35,522 nucleotides of DNA from an uncultured Caulobacterales bacterium (GTDB taxonomy: Bacteria; Pseudomonadota; Alphaproteobacteria; Caulobacterales; Caulobacteraceae). Positions 22,834 through 29,531 of the stretch are shown in pieces. The notes under the pieces are model-generated. The model was not told where the DNA came from. It made no database searches and worked only from the letters and a program-made list of their open reading frames with translations. Position 1 is the first letter of the stretch. Each line of letters opens with the position of its first letter. The position numbers and the translations under genes are program-made. The stretch covers positions 1-35,522 of the forward strand of contig CAIUZX010000408.1 in the NCBI GenBank assembly GCA_903903715.1, given 5' to 3'.

Positions 22834-24905
22834 TGTCGGTCCAGGTCGGCGAGTGCTTCCTCGACGGGTCGATGCGACAGGTGGTCCGCACCTCGGCGGG
22901 CTACGTGTACGTCGTCGCGCCGTGGATGGCGAGCTACGAAACCGACCCGACGCTCACCAACCCGGTGCGCGTCTACAAAGCGAACAGTACCGCCGTTCCC
23001 CCGGCCAGCTTCGCCCGCAAGGATAGCGGGAACGAACCCCAGGGCGCGTCCACGTGCGCGTGCGGGGTGGACGCCAGCGATACGATCCACGTCGCGTGGT
23101 TGGCGCACGACATCACGACACGCACACGCTACCTGCGCTACGCGCCGTTCAACACGAGCACCGACACGTGGGGCTCGGTGACCACGATTCTCTCGAATCT
23201 CGACTACGACGACATCGGCCAGGGCGATGAAGGTGTGGCCCTGGCGATCGACGCCAGCGGCTACGTCCACATCACGTTCCTGACGACGGTCGGCAATGGG
23301 AACATCGCCGCCCGACGTCTCTACTACACGACCAACGCGAGCGGCTCCTGGTCCGCTGCCGTGCAGGTGGACGCGGATGTGTCCTACTCGGGCGACTACA
23401 AAGCGTGGCATCCGGGCCTCGCCTTCGACGACCACGGCCGATTGATCGCCTCCTGGCTCAAGGGCCAGTTCGCCGAGTCGGGAACCGGGACGGTCTACGT
23501 CCGCACGAAGGAGAGCGGCGGGAGCTGGAACAGCAGCGTCTCGGTCGTCGCCAGCATCGAGGACGGCATCGACCAGTGCGTCTCGCTGATGGTGACCGCC
23601 GACGGGCGCTACCACCTGGGGTGCAGCACGTCGAAGTCCGGCGGCTGGCAGACGCAACGGTACTTCTACTCGGACGACCACGGGGGCTCCTGGACCGCGA
23701 ACCACCCGGCTGGCATTCAAACGTGCCACAACGTCACGCTCGGCCCGGGGCGGCTGGGCCAGGTGCGCCTCTACTATCACGGGAACGGCTCGCCCGTGAA
23801 CATCTACTACGTCGAAGGGACCGGCGGGTCGGTCGCGTGGGGCGCCGAGACCCTGGCCGATTCTGGGGCCTACGACTGTTCGATCAACGCCCGCTGGTCG
23901 CAGTACCATCACGCCTTCCCGTCGGTGCTGGACGCGGGATGGTGGCTGAGTACGCCGGAACCGAGCAGCGCCCACGTCGCGAGTGAATCCTACTTCCGCA
24001 CCAGCGCGAGCCTCGGCACGCTGAAGATGGGCGGGAAAGCGCACACCGCCGGCCTCACGCCGTCCGCGACGCTCACGCGCTACGTGAACCGTCCTGTCGC
24101 GGCTGGCCTCACGCCAGCAGGCGCGGTCGCGAAGCGCTCGTGGAAGGCCATTATTGCCGGGATGACACCCGCCGCGGCGCTCGGGCAGGTCAAGACGAAG
24201 CTGCAGGCGCTGGCTGGCGGCGCGACACCGGCGGGTGCGCTGGCTCGTCGAATCGGGAAGCCGCTCTCCGCGGGCGCGACGCCGGCCGGCGCGCTCAGCA
24301 AGCGGAGCGCCAAAGGCCTCGCCGGCGGCAGCACGCCCACGGGGACGCTCGCGCAGATCAAGACGAAACTCCAGAGCCTCGCGGGTGGGGTCAGCAGCGC
24401 CGGCACGCTGACTCGGCGCATCGGCACGGCCGTCAGCGGCGCCCTTGCGCCGGCCGGAGTCCTGGCGAAGCGCACCGCTCGCGGTCTGGTGGGTGGGGCG
24501 ACGCCCGCAGGCGCTCTCAGCACTTCCCGCGCGATCCTGCGCACCCTAGCGGGGTCCCTGCCCTCCGCCGGGGTCCTGACCCGTCGGGTCACGAAGGCGC
24601 TGACGGGCGTGCTCGCGGCCGCCGGGGCCCTCACGCACGGGATCGCGCGGATGTTCGCCGGGACGGTCGCGAGCGCCGGCGACTTGGTCACCGCCTGGCT
24701 GCCGAAGGACTGGGTCCGGTGGGTTCAGGCGCGGTTCAGCCGGTTCCGCGTCACCGTTGAAAACAAGAGTCAACTCACGTCGGTGTGGCCAGGCGCGAAC
24801 ACGCTCCGGACGTCCGGCCAGGCGCATGCGACGCTCGAGGTGCGGGCGCTTCGTCCGACCCTCACCGGCCCGGGTCACGGGTCGACTTTGGAGAGGAACC
24901 CATGA
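22833..24905 (+). CDS. Beta-propeller tail protein with C-terminal repeat rod
   Basis: A 690-residue protein. Residues 1 to about 395 look like a sialidase/BNR-type beta-propeller: repeated blades such as DASDTIHVAWLAHD, DASGYVHITFLTT, DDHGRLIASWLKG, TADGRYHLGCSTS and YFYSDDHGGSWTANH (an Asp-box-like motif). Residues about 406-622 are twelve 18-20-residue units of the type AGG-x-TPAGAL-x-KR, the central nine arranged as three exact 56-residue super-repeats. The last 65 residues are unassigned. No sialidase active site could be confirmed, so glycan binding is the safer reading. It is coupled to the genes on both sides by stop/start overlaps. Confidence 0.7.
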   Translation: MSVQVGECFLDGSMRQVVRTSAGYVYVVAPWMASYETDPTLTNPVRVYKANSTAVPPASFARKDSGNEPQGASTCACGVDASDTIHVAWLAHDITTRTRYLRYAPFNTSTDTWGSVTTILSNLDYDDIGQGDEGVALAIDASGYVHITFLTTVGNGNIAARRLYYTTNASGSWSAAVQVDADVSYSGDYKAWHPGLAFDDHGRLIASWLKGQFAESGTGTVYVRTKESGGSWNSSVSVVASIEDGIDQCVSLMVTADGRYHLGCSTSKSGGWQTQRYFYSDDHGGSWTANHPAGIQTCHNVTLGPGRLGQVRLYYHGNGSPVNIYYVEGTGGSVAWGAETLADSGAYDCSINARWSQYHHAFPSVLDAGWWLSTPEPSSAHVASESYFRTSASLGTLKMGGKAHTAGLTPSATLTRYVNRPVAAGLTPAGAVAKRSWKAIIAGMTPAAALGQVKTKLQALAGGATPAGALARRIGKPLSAGATPAGALSKRSAKGLAGGSTPTGTLAQIKTKLQSLAGGVSSAGTLTRRIGTAVSGALAPAGVLAKRTARGLVGGATPAGALSTSRAILRTLAGSLPSAGVLTRRVTKALTGVLAAAGALTHGIARMFAGTVASAGDLVTAWLPKDWVRWVQARFSRFRVTVENKSQLTSVWPGANTLRTSGQAHATLEVRALRPTLTGPGHGSTLERNP
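24048..24700 (+). repeat. TPAGAL-type repeat region with 168-bp super-repeats
   Basis: Within the propeller gene, twelve units with consensus G-G-x-T-P-A-G-A-L-x-K-R repeat every 18-20 residues. Units at 24183-24350, 24351-24518 and 24519-24686 each contain exactly 56 codons and start with a distinctive longer unit (GQVKTKLQALAGG, AQIKTKLQSLAGG, STSRAILRTLAGS). This shows stepwise duplication of a three-unit block. Confidence 0.85.
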
Positions 24906-25294
24906 GCCAGACGCTATCCGCGCTCCCCATCGATCTAGCCATCCAGGTGACCCGCCGGCGCGGCGCCCGCTTCGAACTCGCCGTGAAGGACGCGGCCAAC
25001 GCCGCGGTCGACCTGACCGGCGACACACTGACGTGTCGCGTCTACGACCGCTACGGCGGCACGCAGCGGCTCGCCGGCACGGTCACGATCACCAACGCCG
25101 CGGCCGGCCTGGCCACGCTCGTCTTCGCGGCCGGCGACCTCGACGACGGGCACACGGGCGCCGAGGTGACGACCTGGGTCTACGCGATCGAGCGGACCCA
25201 CGGGGGCGAGACCGCGGCCCTCTTCCAGGGGACGTTCGCGCTCTGGCCGGCCACCGGGCTCGCCGGCGGCGGCGGGATCGTGCCGCCGCCGTGA
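24902..25294 (+). CDS. BppU-like Ig-fold baseplate protein
   Basis: A 130-residue beta-sandwich protein. IQVTRRRGARFELAVKDAANAAVDLTG and TCRVYDRYGG, followed by TVTITNAAAGLATLVFAAGDLD and TTWVYAIERTHGGE, give the pattern of the N-terminal Ig-like domain of BppU-type upper baseplate proteins that attach receptor-binding parts. The end is Gly/Pro-rich (GLAGGGGIVPPP). GAGAGGA precedes ATG 24902, which overlaps the previous stop; its own stop overlaps the tailspike GTG. Confidence 0.7.
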   Translation: MSQTLSALPIDLAIQVTRRRGARFELAVKDAANAAVDLTGDTLTCRVYDRYGGTQRLAGTVTITNAAAGLATLVFAAGDLDDGHTGAEVTTWVYAIERTHGGETAALFQGTFALWPATGLAGGGGIVPPP

Positions 25295-27162
25295 CGCCGG
25301 CGACCGGGTCGATGCCCACCTACGATCCGGCGGGGGCGGATCACCTGACCTGGCTGAGCCCGGCGGCGAAGACGCACGAGCTGGTCTCGAACGGGGCGGG
25401 CGTGGCTCCGTCGTGGCGGCACAAGGGCTGGGTCGACGTGCGCGACTACGGTGCGACAGGAGACGGCGTGACGGACGACACGGCCGCGATCCAGGCGGCG
25501 ATTGATGCCTCGTTGGGGACGGTCTACTTTCCGCCCGGCGTGTACCTGATCACCAGCACGGTCACGCTCAAGTCGGCGCTCGCCATCAAGGGGCAAGAAG
25601 GTGGAGGGTATGCCGCACTGACCACCCATCCGTCGGCCACGCAGGGCGCCTCGCTCGTCTGGGGCGGGGCGGCGGGCGGCACGATGGTGTCGGCCTGCGG
25701 GTGCTGGTACGTCTCGTGGGACGGGGTGGATCTGGACGGTGTGGACTACGCCCACCACGTCACGGGGTTCTACCTCTACTCGACCAACACGCCCGCCTCG
25801 ACCCATCTGTCGTGGACCCGGTTCCGGGTGTTCAACTGCGGCGTCGGGATGAAGGTCGGCGCCGTCAGCGGCGCGACGGACTACCAGACCGATCATCTCA
25901 CCGTCAGAGATTTCCGGTTCTACCAGTGCCGCGTCGGCATCCAGTCGTTGTCGGAAAATGCGTTCGACTTCTCCGCGATCGCACAGGGCGTGGCCTTTGT
26001 ATACGACGTGGGCATTGACCTGCAGCGGGCGGGTTATCTGACCATCGACGGGTTCTGCTGCGGATCGCTGATGGACAACCCGACGACGGGGGCGTTCATT
26101 GCGGTCGGTCTGACCCAGCCGTTGCATATTCGGTCGTGCCAGGGTGAAGGGCCGTACACGGGGTGGACGCATCTCCGGGCCTTAGCGGTGGGTGCGAATT
26201 TCGAATCCCCGATCACGATGGAGGGGTGCAAGGTTGACGAGGACGTGTGGATCGCGAACAATCGCCAGTTCATCTCCATCGGCAACAGTTATGGCGCGTC
26301 CGATCTGATCGTGGATGGTCCCCAGGCGTCCGTCATCTCGATCGGTGACTACTTCGATACGGGGGACATCATCGGGTCCGGCGCGGACAAGCGCGTGATG
26401 CGGGTGGGCGGCTACAACACGGCAACGGGCTTAGGCGCAGGTCTGTTCTCCACCACCGAGCGGGTGGGGGTGGGGGTGGCGGTGCCGACCGTTCCGCTCC
26501 ACGTGGTCGAAACGGCGGCGGGTGCCGATCACGGCGCGGTCCTGATTCATAACCCCGATGCGACGGCGGGCACCACCGCGTCGGTCACGTTACGAGCCGA
26601 CGACCAGAACGTGCTGTTGCGGGCCATCCGCCGCGCGGCGAACGACGGGATCGACTTTGCCGTCGTGCAGGACGACGCCGCCGGGAATCCCATTGAGCGA
26701 TTCCGGATCACGGAGGCGGGCGATGTGGGTATCGGCACCAGCGATCCGACGATCAAGCTGCAGGTGCTGGGCGGTTTGTTGGCCGGATTGAACGACGCGC
26801 TGGCGCTGGCGGGGGGGGCCGCCGCCTACGACAGCGGCGTGCGGCTCGTGTTCATCAATGCGTTTGGTGATGCTGCGACACAGACGTGGCGCATGGGCGA
26901 AGTGGGGGCGAAGTATTACAGCGGCGATGGCGCGTATGCCTGCGCGCTCGTCTTCAACACGAACACCGGTTCAACCCAAACCTCCGTCACGGAAAAGATG
27001 CGCCTGACGGGCCTCGGACGGCTCGGGATTGGGACGATCGCGCCAGGCACCAAGCTCGCCGTAGTGGGACTGCCGACGTATGCCGACGAGGCTGCGGCCT
27101 CATCGTTGCAGGCTGGCGACTTCTACAAAACGGCAACGGGAGCACTGCGGATCAAGTTGTAG
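25291..27162 (+). CDS. Tailspike with pectate-lyase-like beta-helix
   Basis: A 623-residue receptor-binding protein. VDVRDYGATGDGVTDDTAAIQAAIDA followed by TVYFPPGVYLITSTV is the signature entrance of the pectate-lyase superfamily right-handed beta-helix used by phage tailspikes to bind or cleave polysaccharide. Residues about 100-390 carry the helix turns. After 390 come trimer-type motifs RVGVGVAVPTVPLHVV, DVGIGTSDPTIKLQVLGG and RLGIGTIAPGTKLAVVG, common at fibre ends. The protein finishes DFYKTATGALRIKL with no visible chaperone domain. Catalytic residues could not be assigned. GTG 25291 overlaps the previous stop; ATG 25312 is an alternative. It is the last gene of the late block. Confidence 0.85.
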   Translation: MTPATGSMPTYDPAGADHLTWLSPAAKTHELVSNGAGVAPSWRHKGWVDVRDYGATGDGVTDDTAAIQAAIDASLGTVYFPPGVYLITSTVTLKSALAIKGQEGGGYAALTTHPSATQGASLVWGGAAGGTMVSACGCWYVSWDGVDLDGVDYAHHVTGFYLYSTNTPASTHLSWTRFRVFNCGVGMKVGAVSGATDYQTDHLTVRDFRFYQCRVGIQSLSENAFDFSAIAQGVAFVYDVGIDLQRAGYLTIDGFCCGSLMDNPTTGAFIAVGLTQPLHIRSCQGEGPYTGWTHLRALAVGANFESPITMEGCKVDEDVWIANNRQFISIGNSYGASDLIVDGPQASVISIGDYFDTGDIIGSGADKRVMRVGGYNTATGLGAGLFSTTERVGVGVAVPTVPLHVVETAAGADHGAVLIHNPDATAGTTASVTLRADDQNVLLRAIRRAANDGIDFAVVQDDAAGNPIERFRITEAGDVGIGTSDPTIKLQVLGGLLAGLNDALALAGGAAAYDSGVRLVFINAFGDAATQTWRMGEVGAKYYSGDGAYACALVFNTNTGSTQTSVTEKMRLTGLGRLGIGTIAPGTKLAVVGLPTYADEAAASSLQAGDFYKTATGALRIKL

Positions 27163-27227
27163 GACGAGAGTACAGACGAACCGCTCGTCGGCGGATCGGC
27201 GACGCGGCGTAGGCGGGCGGTCACGCC

Positions 27228-27241
27228 GGGACCCCGGTCCC
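27228..27241 (+). terminator. Possible terminator after the late genes
   Basis: GGGAC CCCG GTCCC forms a five-pair stem with a four-base loop, followed five bases later by TTTT. The stem is short and the T-run weak, but it is the only candidate between the tailspike and the repressor promoter. Confidence 0.35.
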
Positions 27242-27303
27242 CCAGGTTTTCCCCAAACGGGCCGCTCCGCCATCGCTGCGCATCTTAGAACGGCCACGTT
27301 GCC

Positions 27304-27340
27304 CATTGCAAACAACAGGGAAAAATAGTTGTTGACAATG
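27304..27340 (+). promoter_or_regulatory. Operator-like inverted repeat overlapping the repressor promoter
   Basis: CATTGCAAACAAC (27304-27316) and GTTGTTGACAATG (27328-27340) are inverted copies matching at 11 of 13 positions, separated by an AG-rich spacer of 11 bases. The right arm contains the -35 hexamer, so a dimer bound here would block or tune the promoter. The region is AT-rich against a GC-rich genome. Confidence 0.6.
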
Positions 27341-27361
27341 CGACTCATGCGGGGGTATCTT
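27332..27361 (+). promoter_or_regulatory. Sigma70-type promoter of the repressor gene
   Basis: A perfect -35 TTGACA (27332-27337) is followed after 18 bases by TATCTT (27356-27361), four of six matches to the -10. The start point would fall near 27367-27370, only a few bases before ATG 27372, so the mRNA would be leaderless or nearly so. Confidence 0.65.
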
Positions 27362-27371
27362 CCTCTTCACA

Positions 27372-27599
27372 ATGCGAACAGGCGTCCGATACAACCTCCT
27401 GGCCTTCCGAGAAGACATGGCGGTCAGAGGCTGGTTGAGCACCGACCTCGCTCGAGAGGCCGGCGTTGCCGACATGACCGTCACCCGATTCTTCCGCGGC
27501 GATCACCAGACGGCGCGGACGGCGAAGAAGCTCGCGAACGCTCTCGGTTACTCCCCGCGCCGCTACATGCTGCGGGGCGATCAGGGAGCGGCGGCCTGA
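27372..27599 (+). CDS. Cro/CI-family HTH transcriptional regulator
   Basis: A 75-residue DNA-binding protein with a full lambda-repressor-type HTH domain: FREDMAVRGWLSTDLAREAGV, then ADMTVTRFFRGDHQTARTA and KKLANALGYSPRRYML. It has no C-terminal dimerisation or cleavage domain and so resembles Cro or a short repressor. It heads the replication arm. No ribosome binding site lies before ATG 27372, and the promoter predicts an mRNA starting within a few bases of it, as known for lambda cI made from PRM. The inverted repeat over the promoter suggests autoregulation. Confidence 0.85.
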   Translation: MRTGVRYNLLAFREDMAVRGWLSTDLAREAGVADMTVTRFFRGDHQTARTAKKLANALGYSPRRYMLRGDQGAAA

Positions 27600-27670
27600 A
27601 CCGAGTGTAGGCGCGCGATCGGGTGGGGGCAACGGTAGTGGGTTGGCGAAGGGAAGCGGGAAGGACCCCG

Positions 27671-28069
27671 ATGAGTTTCCACGTTCCGGAGCGCCACCGC
27701 GTCATGACAGGCCGCCTTGCCACCGACTTCACCTACGGGCACAACGGCTACTTCCTCCTTGCGTCCGACCTGCCGGGTCGGCTGCTTTCCATCATCGCGA
27801 GCGACGGCGCGGGCTGGGAACACGTGAGCGTCCGCGCGCTCCGGGGCCGGCGTTCGGCGACCCCGACGTGGGCCGAGATGTGCCAGGCGAAGGCGCTCTT
27901 CTGGGACGACGAAGACGCCGTCGTCCAGTTCCACCCGAAACGCTCCGAGTACGTCAATCAGCATCCGAATGTCTTGCACCTCTGGCGACCGACCGAGGGG
28001 GCGATCCCCACGCCGCCCCCGCTGTTGGTCGGCCTGCGCGCGAACGACCCGGTCGAGGTGACGCGATGA
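27671..28069 (+). CDS. DUF7694-type phage protein
   Basis: A 132-residue protein starting at ATG 27671 after GGGAAGGA. The conserved pattern of the family is clear: GWEHVSV, then PTWAEMCQAKALFWDDEDAV, VQFHPKRSEYVNQHPNVLHLW and RP. Proteins with this pattern occur in many phage early regions and have no known function. The family name is from memory. The stop overlaps an ATG at 28066. Confidence 0.75.
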   Translation: MSFHVPERHRVMTGRLATDFTYGHNGYFLLASDLPGRLLSIIASDGAGWEHVSVRALRGRRSATPTWAEMCQAKALFWDDEDAVVQFHPKRSEYVNQHPNVLHLWRPTEGAIPTPPPLLVGLRANDPVEVTR

Positions 28070-28131
28070 CGACCTTCAGCCGCCAGACTGGCGGCCCGGA
28101 CGGCGGAGAGGGCGTCCTCTCCCGGAGATAG
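28066..28131 (+). CDS. Possible 21-residue coupled peptide
   Basis: ATG 28066 overlaps the previous stop (ATGA) and opens MTTFSRQTGGPDGGEGVLSRR. The coupling is suggestive but composition is uninformative. The frame contains the 17-base palindrome at 28079-28095, so the DNA may be conserved for another reason. Confidence 0.25.
   Translation: MTTFSRQTGGPDGGEGVLSRR
28079..28095 (+). repeat. 17-bp palindrome GCCGCCAG-A-CTGGCGGC
   Basis: Two perfect 8-base arms around a single A. Size and form resemble a repressor operator; in RNA the arms would need an extra loop by opening the central pairs. It lies between the DUF7694 and the membrane protein genes. Confidence 0.6.
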
Positions 28132-28139
28132 GTGATGCC

Positions 28140-28544
28140 ATGCAGGACTTCCTCCTCGGCGCAGACCCCAATTCGGCGTTTGGCCTCGGCCTCCTCCTCG
28201 GCTTCATCGTCGGCACGTGTGCCTTCTACCTCGCCGAGCACGCCGTCACTGCCTCGCTGGCTCGTGTGCGTCGGCCGCGCCCTGGTCCGTGGACGCTCGA
28301 CGATCGCCCACTGGCGGTGCGGGGCGATCTCCGGACACGAGTATCTGAGGACCTTCGCGCCCGGTCACATGGGTCTGGCGTGTCTCCGTTGCGGCCACGA
28401 GACGGCGGGGTGGGAGATCGGGCAGCGGCCAACCGCCCATCGGTCCTCGATGGTGACGCCGGCGCCCACGACCGAGACACCTTCATTCGTCGCCTGCAGG
28501 CCCAGCACCTTCACATCGACGAGCTGAGGATCGAGAAGGATTAA
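28140..28544 (+). CDS. Membrane-anchored hypothetical protein, possibly frame-disrupted
   Basis: A 134-residue frame. The first 40 residues are convincing: MQDFLLGADPNSAFGLGLLL then GFIVGTCAFYLAEHAV, a membrane helix. The middle (about residues 43-105) is low-complexity Arg/Pro/Gly/Asp, unlike a folded protein, while the end DTFIRRLQAQHLHIDELRIEKD again looks real and its TAA overlaps the next ATG (TAATG). The same DNA read one base on encodes a zinc-ribbon motif (separate entry). Either two genes overlap, or a pair of compensating indels has disturbed one gene. Confidence 0.5.
   Translation: MQDFLLGADPNSAFGLGLLLGFIVGTCAFYLAEHAVTASLARVRRPRPGPWTLDDRPLAVRGDLRTRVSEDLRARSHGSGVSPLRPRDGGVGDRAAANRPSVLDGDAGAHDRDTFIRRLQAQHLHIDELRIEKD
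28264..28527 (+). CDS. Zinc-ribbon-like protein in the +1 frame of the previous gene
   Basis: In this frame the DNA encodes WRCGAISGHEYLRTFAPGH followed by LACLRCGHETAGWEI. The C-x4-GH ... C-x2-CGH-x-T-x-GW arrangement is a recurrent small zinc-binding module in phage and bacterial proteins. GTG 28264 is a possible start, without a clear ribosome binding site; an ATG at 28132 is also in frame, but the codons before 28261 look like shadow sequence (Ser/Ala/Pro-rich). The domain is much more protein-like than the overlapping frame. Whether it is made alone or as part of a frameshifted membrane protein is open. Confidence 0.5.
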   Translation: MCVGRALVRGRSTIAHWRCGAISGHEYLRTFAPGHMGLACLRCGHETAGWEIGQRPTAHRSSMVTPAPTTETPSFVACRPSTFTSTS

Positions 28545-28894
28545 TGCCACCCCGGACGATGACGGCCGTGTCGCGCGAGGACTGCGAGCTCCTGCACCGC
28601 GAGCTGCTGCGGCTCGGCGCTCTCGGCGCGCGCCGGGCCGTGCCGCGCCGCCTGGTCGCCGCGGGCGCCTTCGACGGCAACGACCGCCGGATGCGGCACA
28701 TCATGGCGGCGGCGCCGGCGTTTGGGTTCGCCGTCGGGTCGTCAGAAGACGGGTACTTCGTGGCGGAGGGCCCGGCCGACCTCGACTGCGCGATTGCCGA
28801 CCTGCAGTCCCGCGTCGGCGAGTTGGCGCGCCGGGCCGCGGCGCTCGAGACGATCCGGCGCGCGATGACGACTGTCGGCGGGAGACTCTTCTGA
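28544..28894 (+). CDS. Small winged-helix-like DNA-binding protein
   Basis: A 116-residue protein of a type common in phage replication arms. A helical N-terminus (CELLHRELLRLGALGARRAV) is followed by a winged-helix-like stretch NDRRMRHIMAAAPAFGFAVG, the wing SSEDGYFVAEGPADLDCAI, and a coiled helix LQSRVGELARRAAALE. The pattern 'D-R-x-I-R ... G-x-x-I-x-S-x-x-x-GYF-x-A' is typical. It is coupled to the genes on both sides (TAATG, TGATG). ATG 28559 is an alternative start. Confidence 0.65.
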   Translation: MPPRTMTAVSREDCELLHRELLRLGALGARRAVPRRLVAAGAFDGNDRRMRHIMAAAPAFGFAVGSSEDGYFVAEGPADLDCAIADLQSRVGELARRAAALETIRRAMTTVGGRLF

Positions 28895-29142
28895 TGACCG
28901 CCCTCGAGCTCCGCCGGCTGATCGGGCAGTGCGAAGCCGCCGGCCACACCCACGGCGTCGTGAAGATGCGCCGCCCGGCCCAGGGCTACGTCCGGCCGCG
29001 CGTCGAGATCGCCCCGCTGGTCTACGGCCTCGAGATCGGGCGCCACGGCGACGATCTCTTCGTCAGCGTCGATGTGCCCAGCCTGCGGCAGGTCCTGCGC
29101 CTAGTCGAGCTCGGCGAGCACCCGCCACAAGGGAGCGTGTGA
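28894..29142 (+). CDS. Hypothetical early protein
   Basis: An 82-residue protein: helix ALELRRLIGQCEAAG, then beta-rich HTHGVVKMRRPAQGYVRPRV and LVYGLEIGRHGDDLFVSVDV, and a short helix SLRQVLRLVELG. I do not recognise it. TGATG overlaps on both sides place it firmly in the replication-arm operon, and the codon pattern is consistent with a real gene. Confidence 0.65.
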   Translation: MTALELRRLIGQCEAAGHTHGVVKMRRPAQGYVRPRVEIAPLVYGLEIGRHGDDLFVSVDVPSLRQVLRLVELGEHPPQGSV

Positions 29143-29531
29143 TGGCGTGGCCAGGCTGGGAGCACTTCCGGGGGCGGGGCGGGGTGCCGGCGCTGCCGAA
29201 TCCGCCCGACTCACCGAAGCGGCACAAGTACCACGCGACGCCCACCGCGGTGGACGGGCATCTCTTCCCGTCGAAGCGGGAGGCGGACCGATACGCACAG
29301 CTCCGCCTGCTCGAGCGAGCGGGCGCTCTCACCGATCTGCGGCTGCAGTTCCGGTTTCCGCTCGCGGTCAAGGACCAGGTGATCGGGCACTACGTCGCCG
29401 ACTTCACCTACACCGACGCGGAGACCGGCGGCTGCATCGTGGAGGACGCGAAGGGCGCGCGCACGCCGCTGTACGCGTGGAAGAAGAATCATTTCCGGGC
29501 CCAGTACGGCATCGAAGTCCAGGAGGTGTGA
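29142..29531 (+). CDS. DUF1064 PD-(D/E)xK-type nuclease
   Basis: A 129-residue protein matching DUF1064. HKYHATPTAVDGHLFPSKRE is the family's opening, followed by ADRYAQLRLLERAGALTDL, a strand pair QFRFPLAV, then the likely active site: YVADFTYTD and CIVEDAKGARTPLY, giving Glu in the first helix and D...D-x-K at the centre. The end is AWKKNHFRAQYGIEVQEV. DUF1064 proteins are small phage endonuclease-fold proteins, probably acting in recombination or repair. Coupled to both neighbours by TGATG. Confidence 0.85.
   Translation: MAWPGWEHFRGRGGVPALPNPPDSPKRHKYHATPTAVDGHLFPSKREADRYAQLRLLERAGALTDLRLQFRFPLAVKDQVIGHYVADFTYTDAETGGCIVEDAKGARTPLYAWKKNHFRAQYGIEVQEV

Noticed and set aside
22833-24020. Active sialidase
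   Set aside because: The propeller shows an Asp-box-like motif, but no convincing arginine triad, Tyr/Glu pair or FRIP motif could be identified, so only a propeller fold is claimed.
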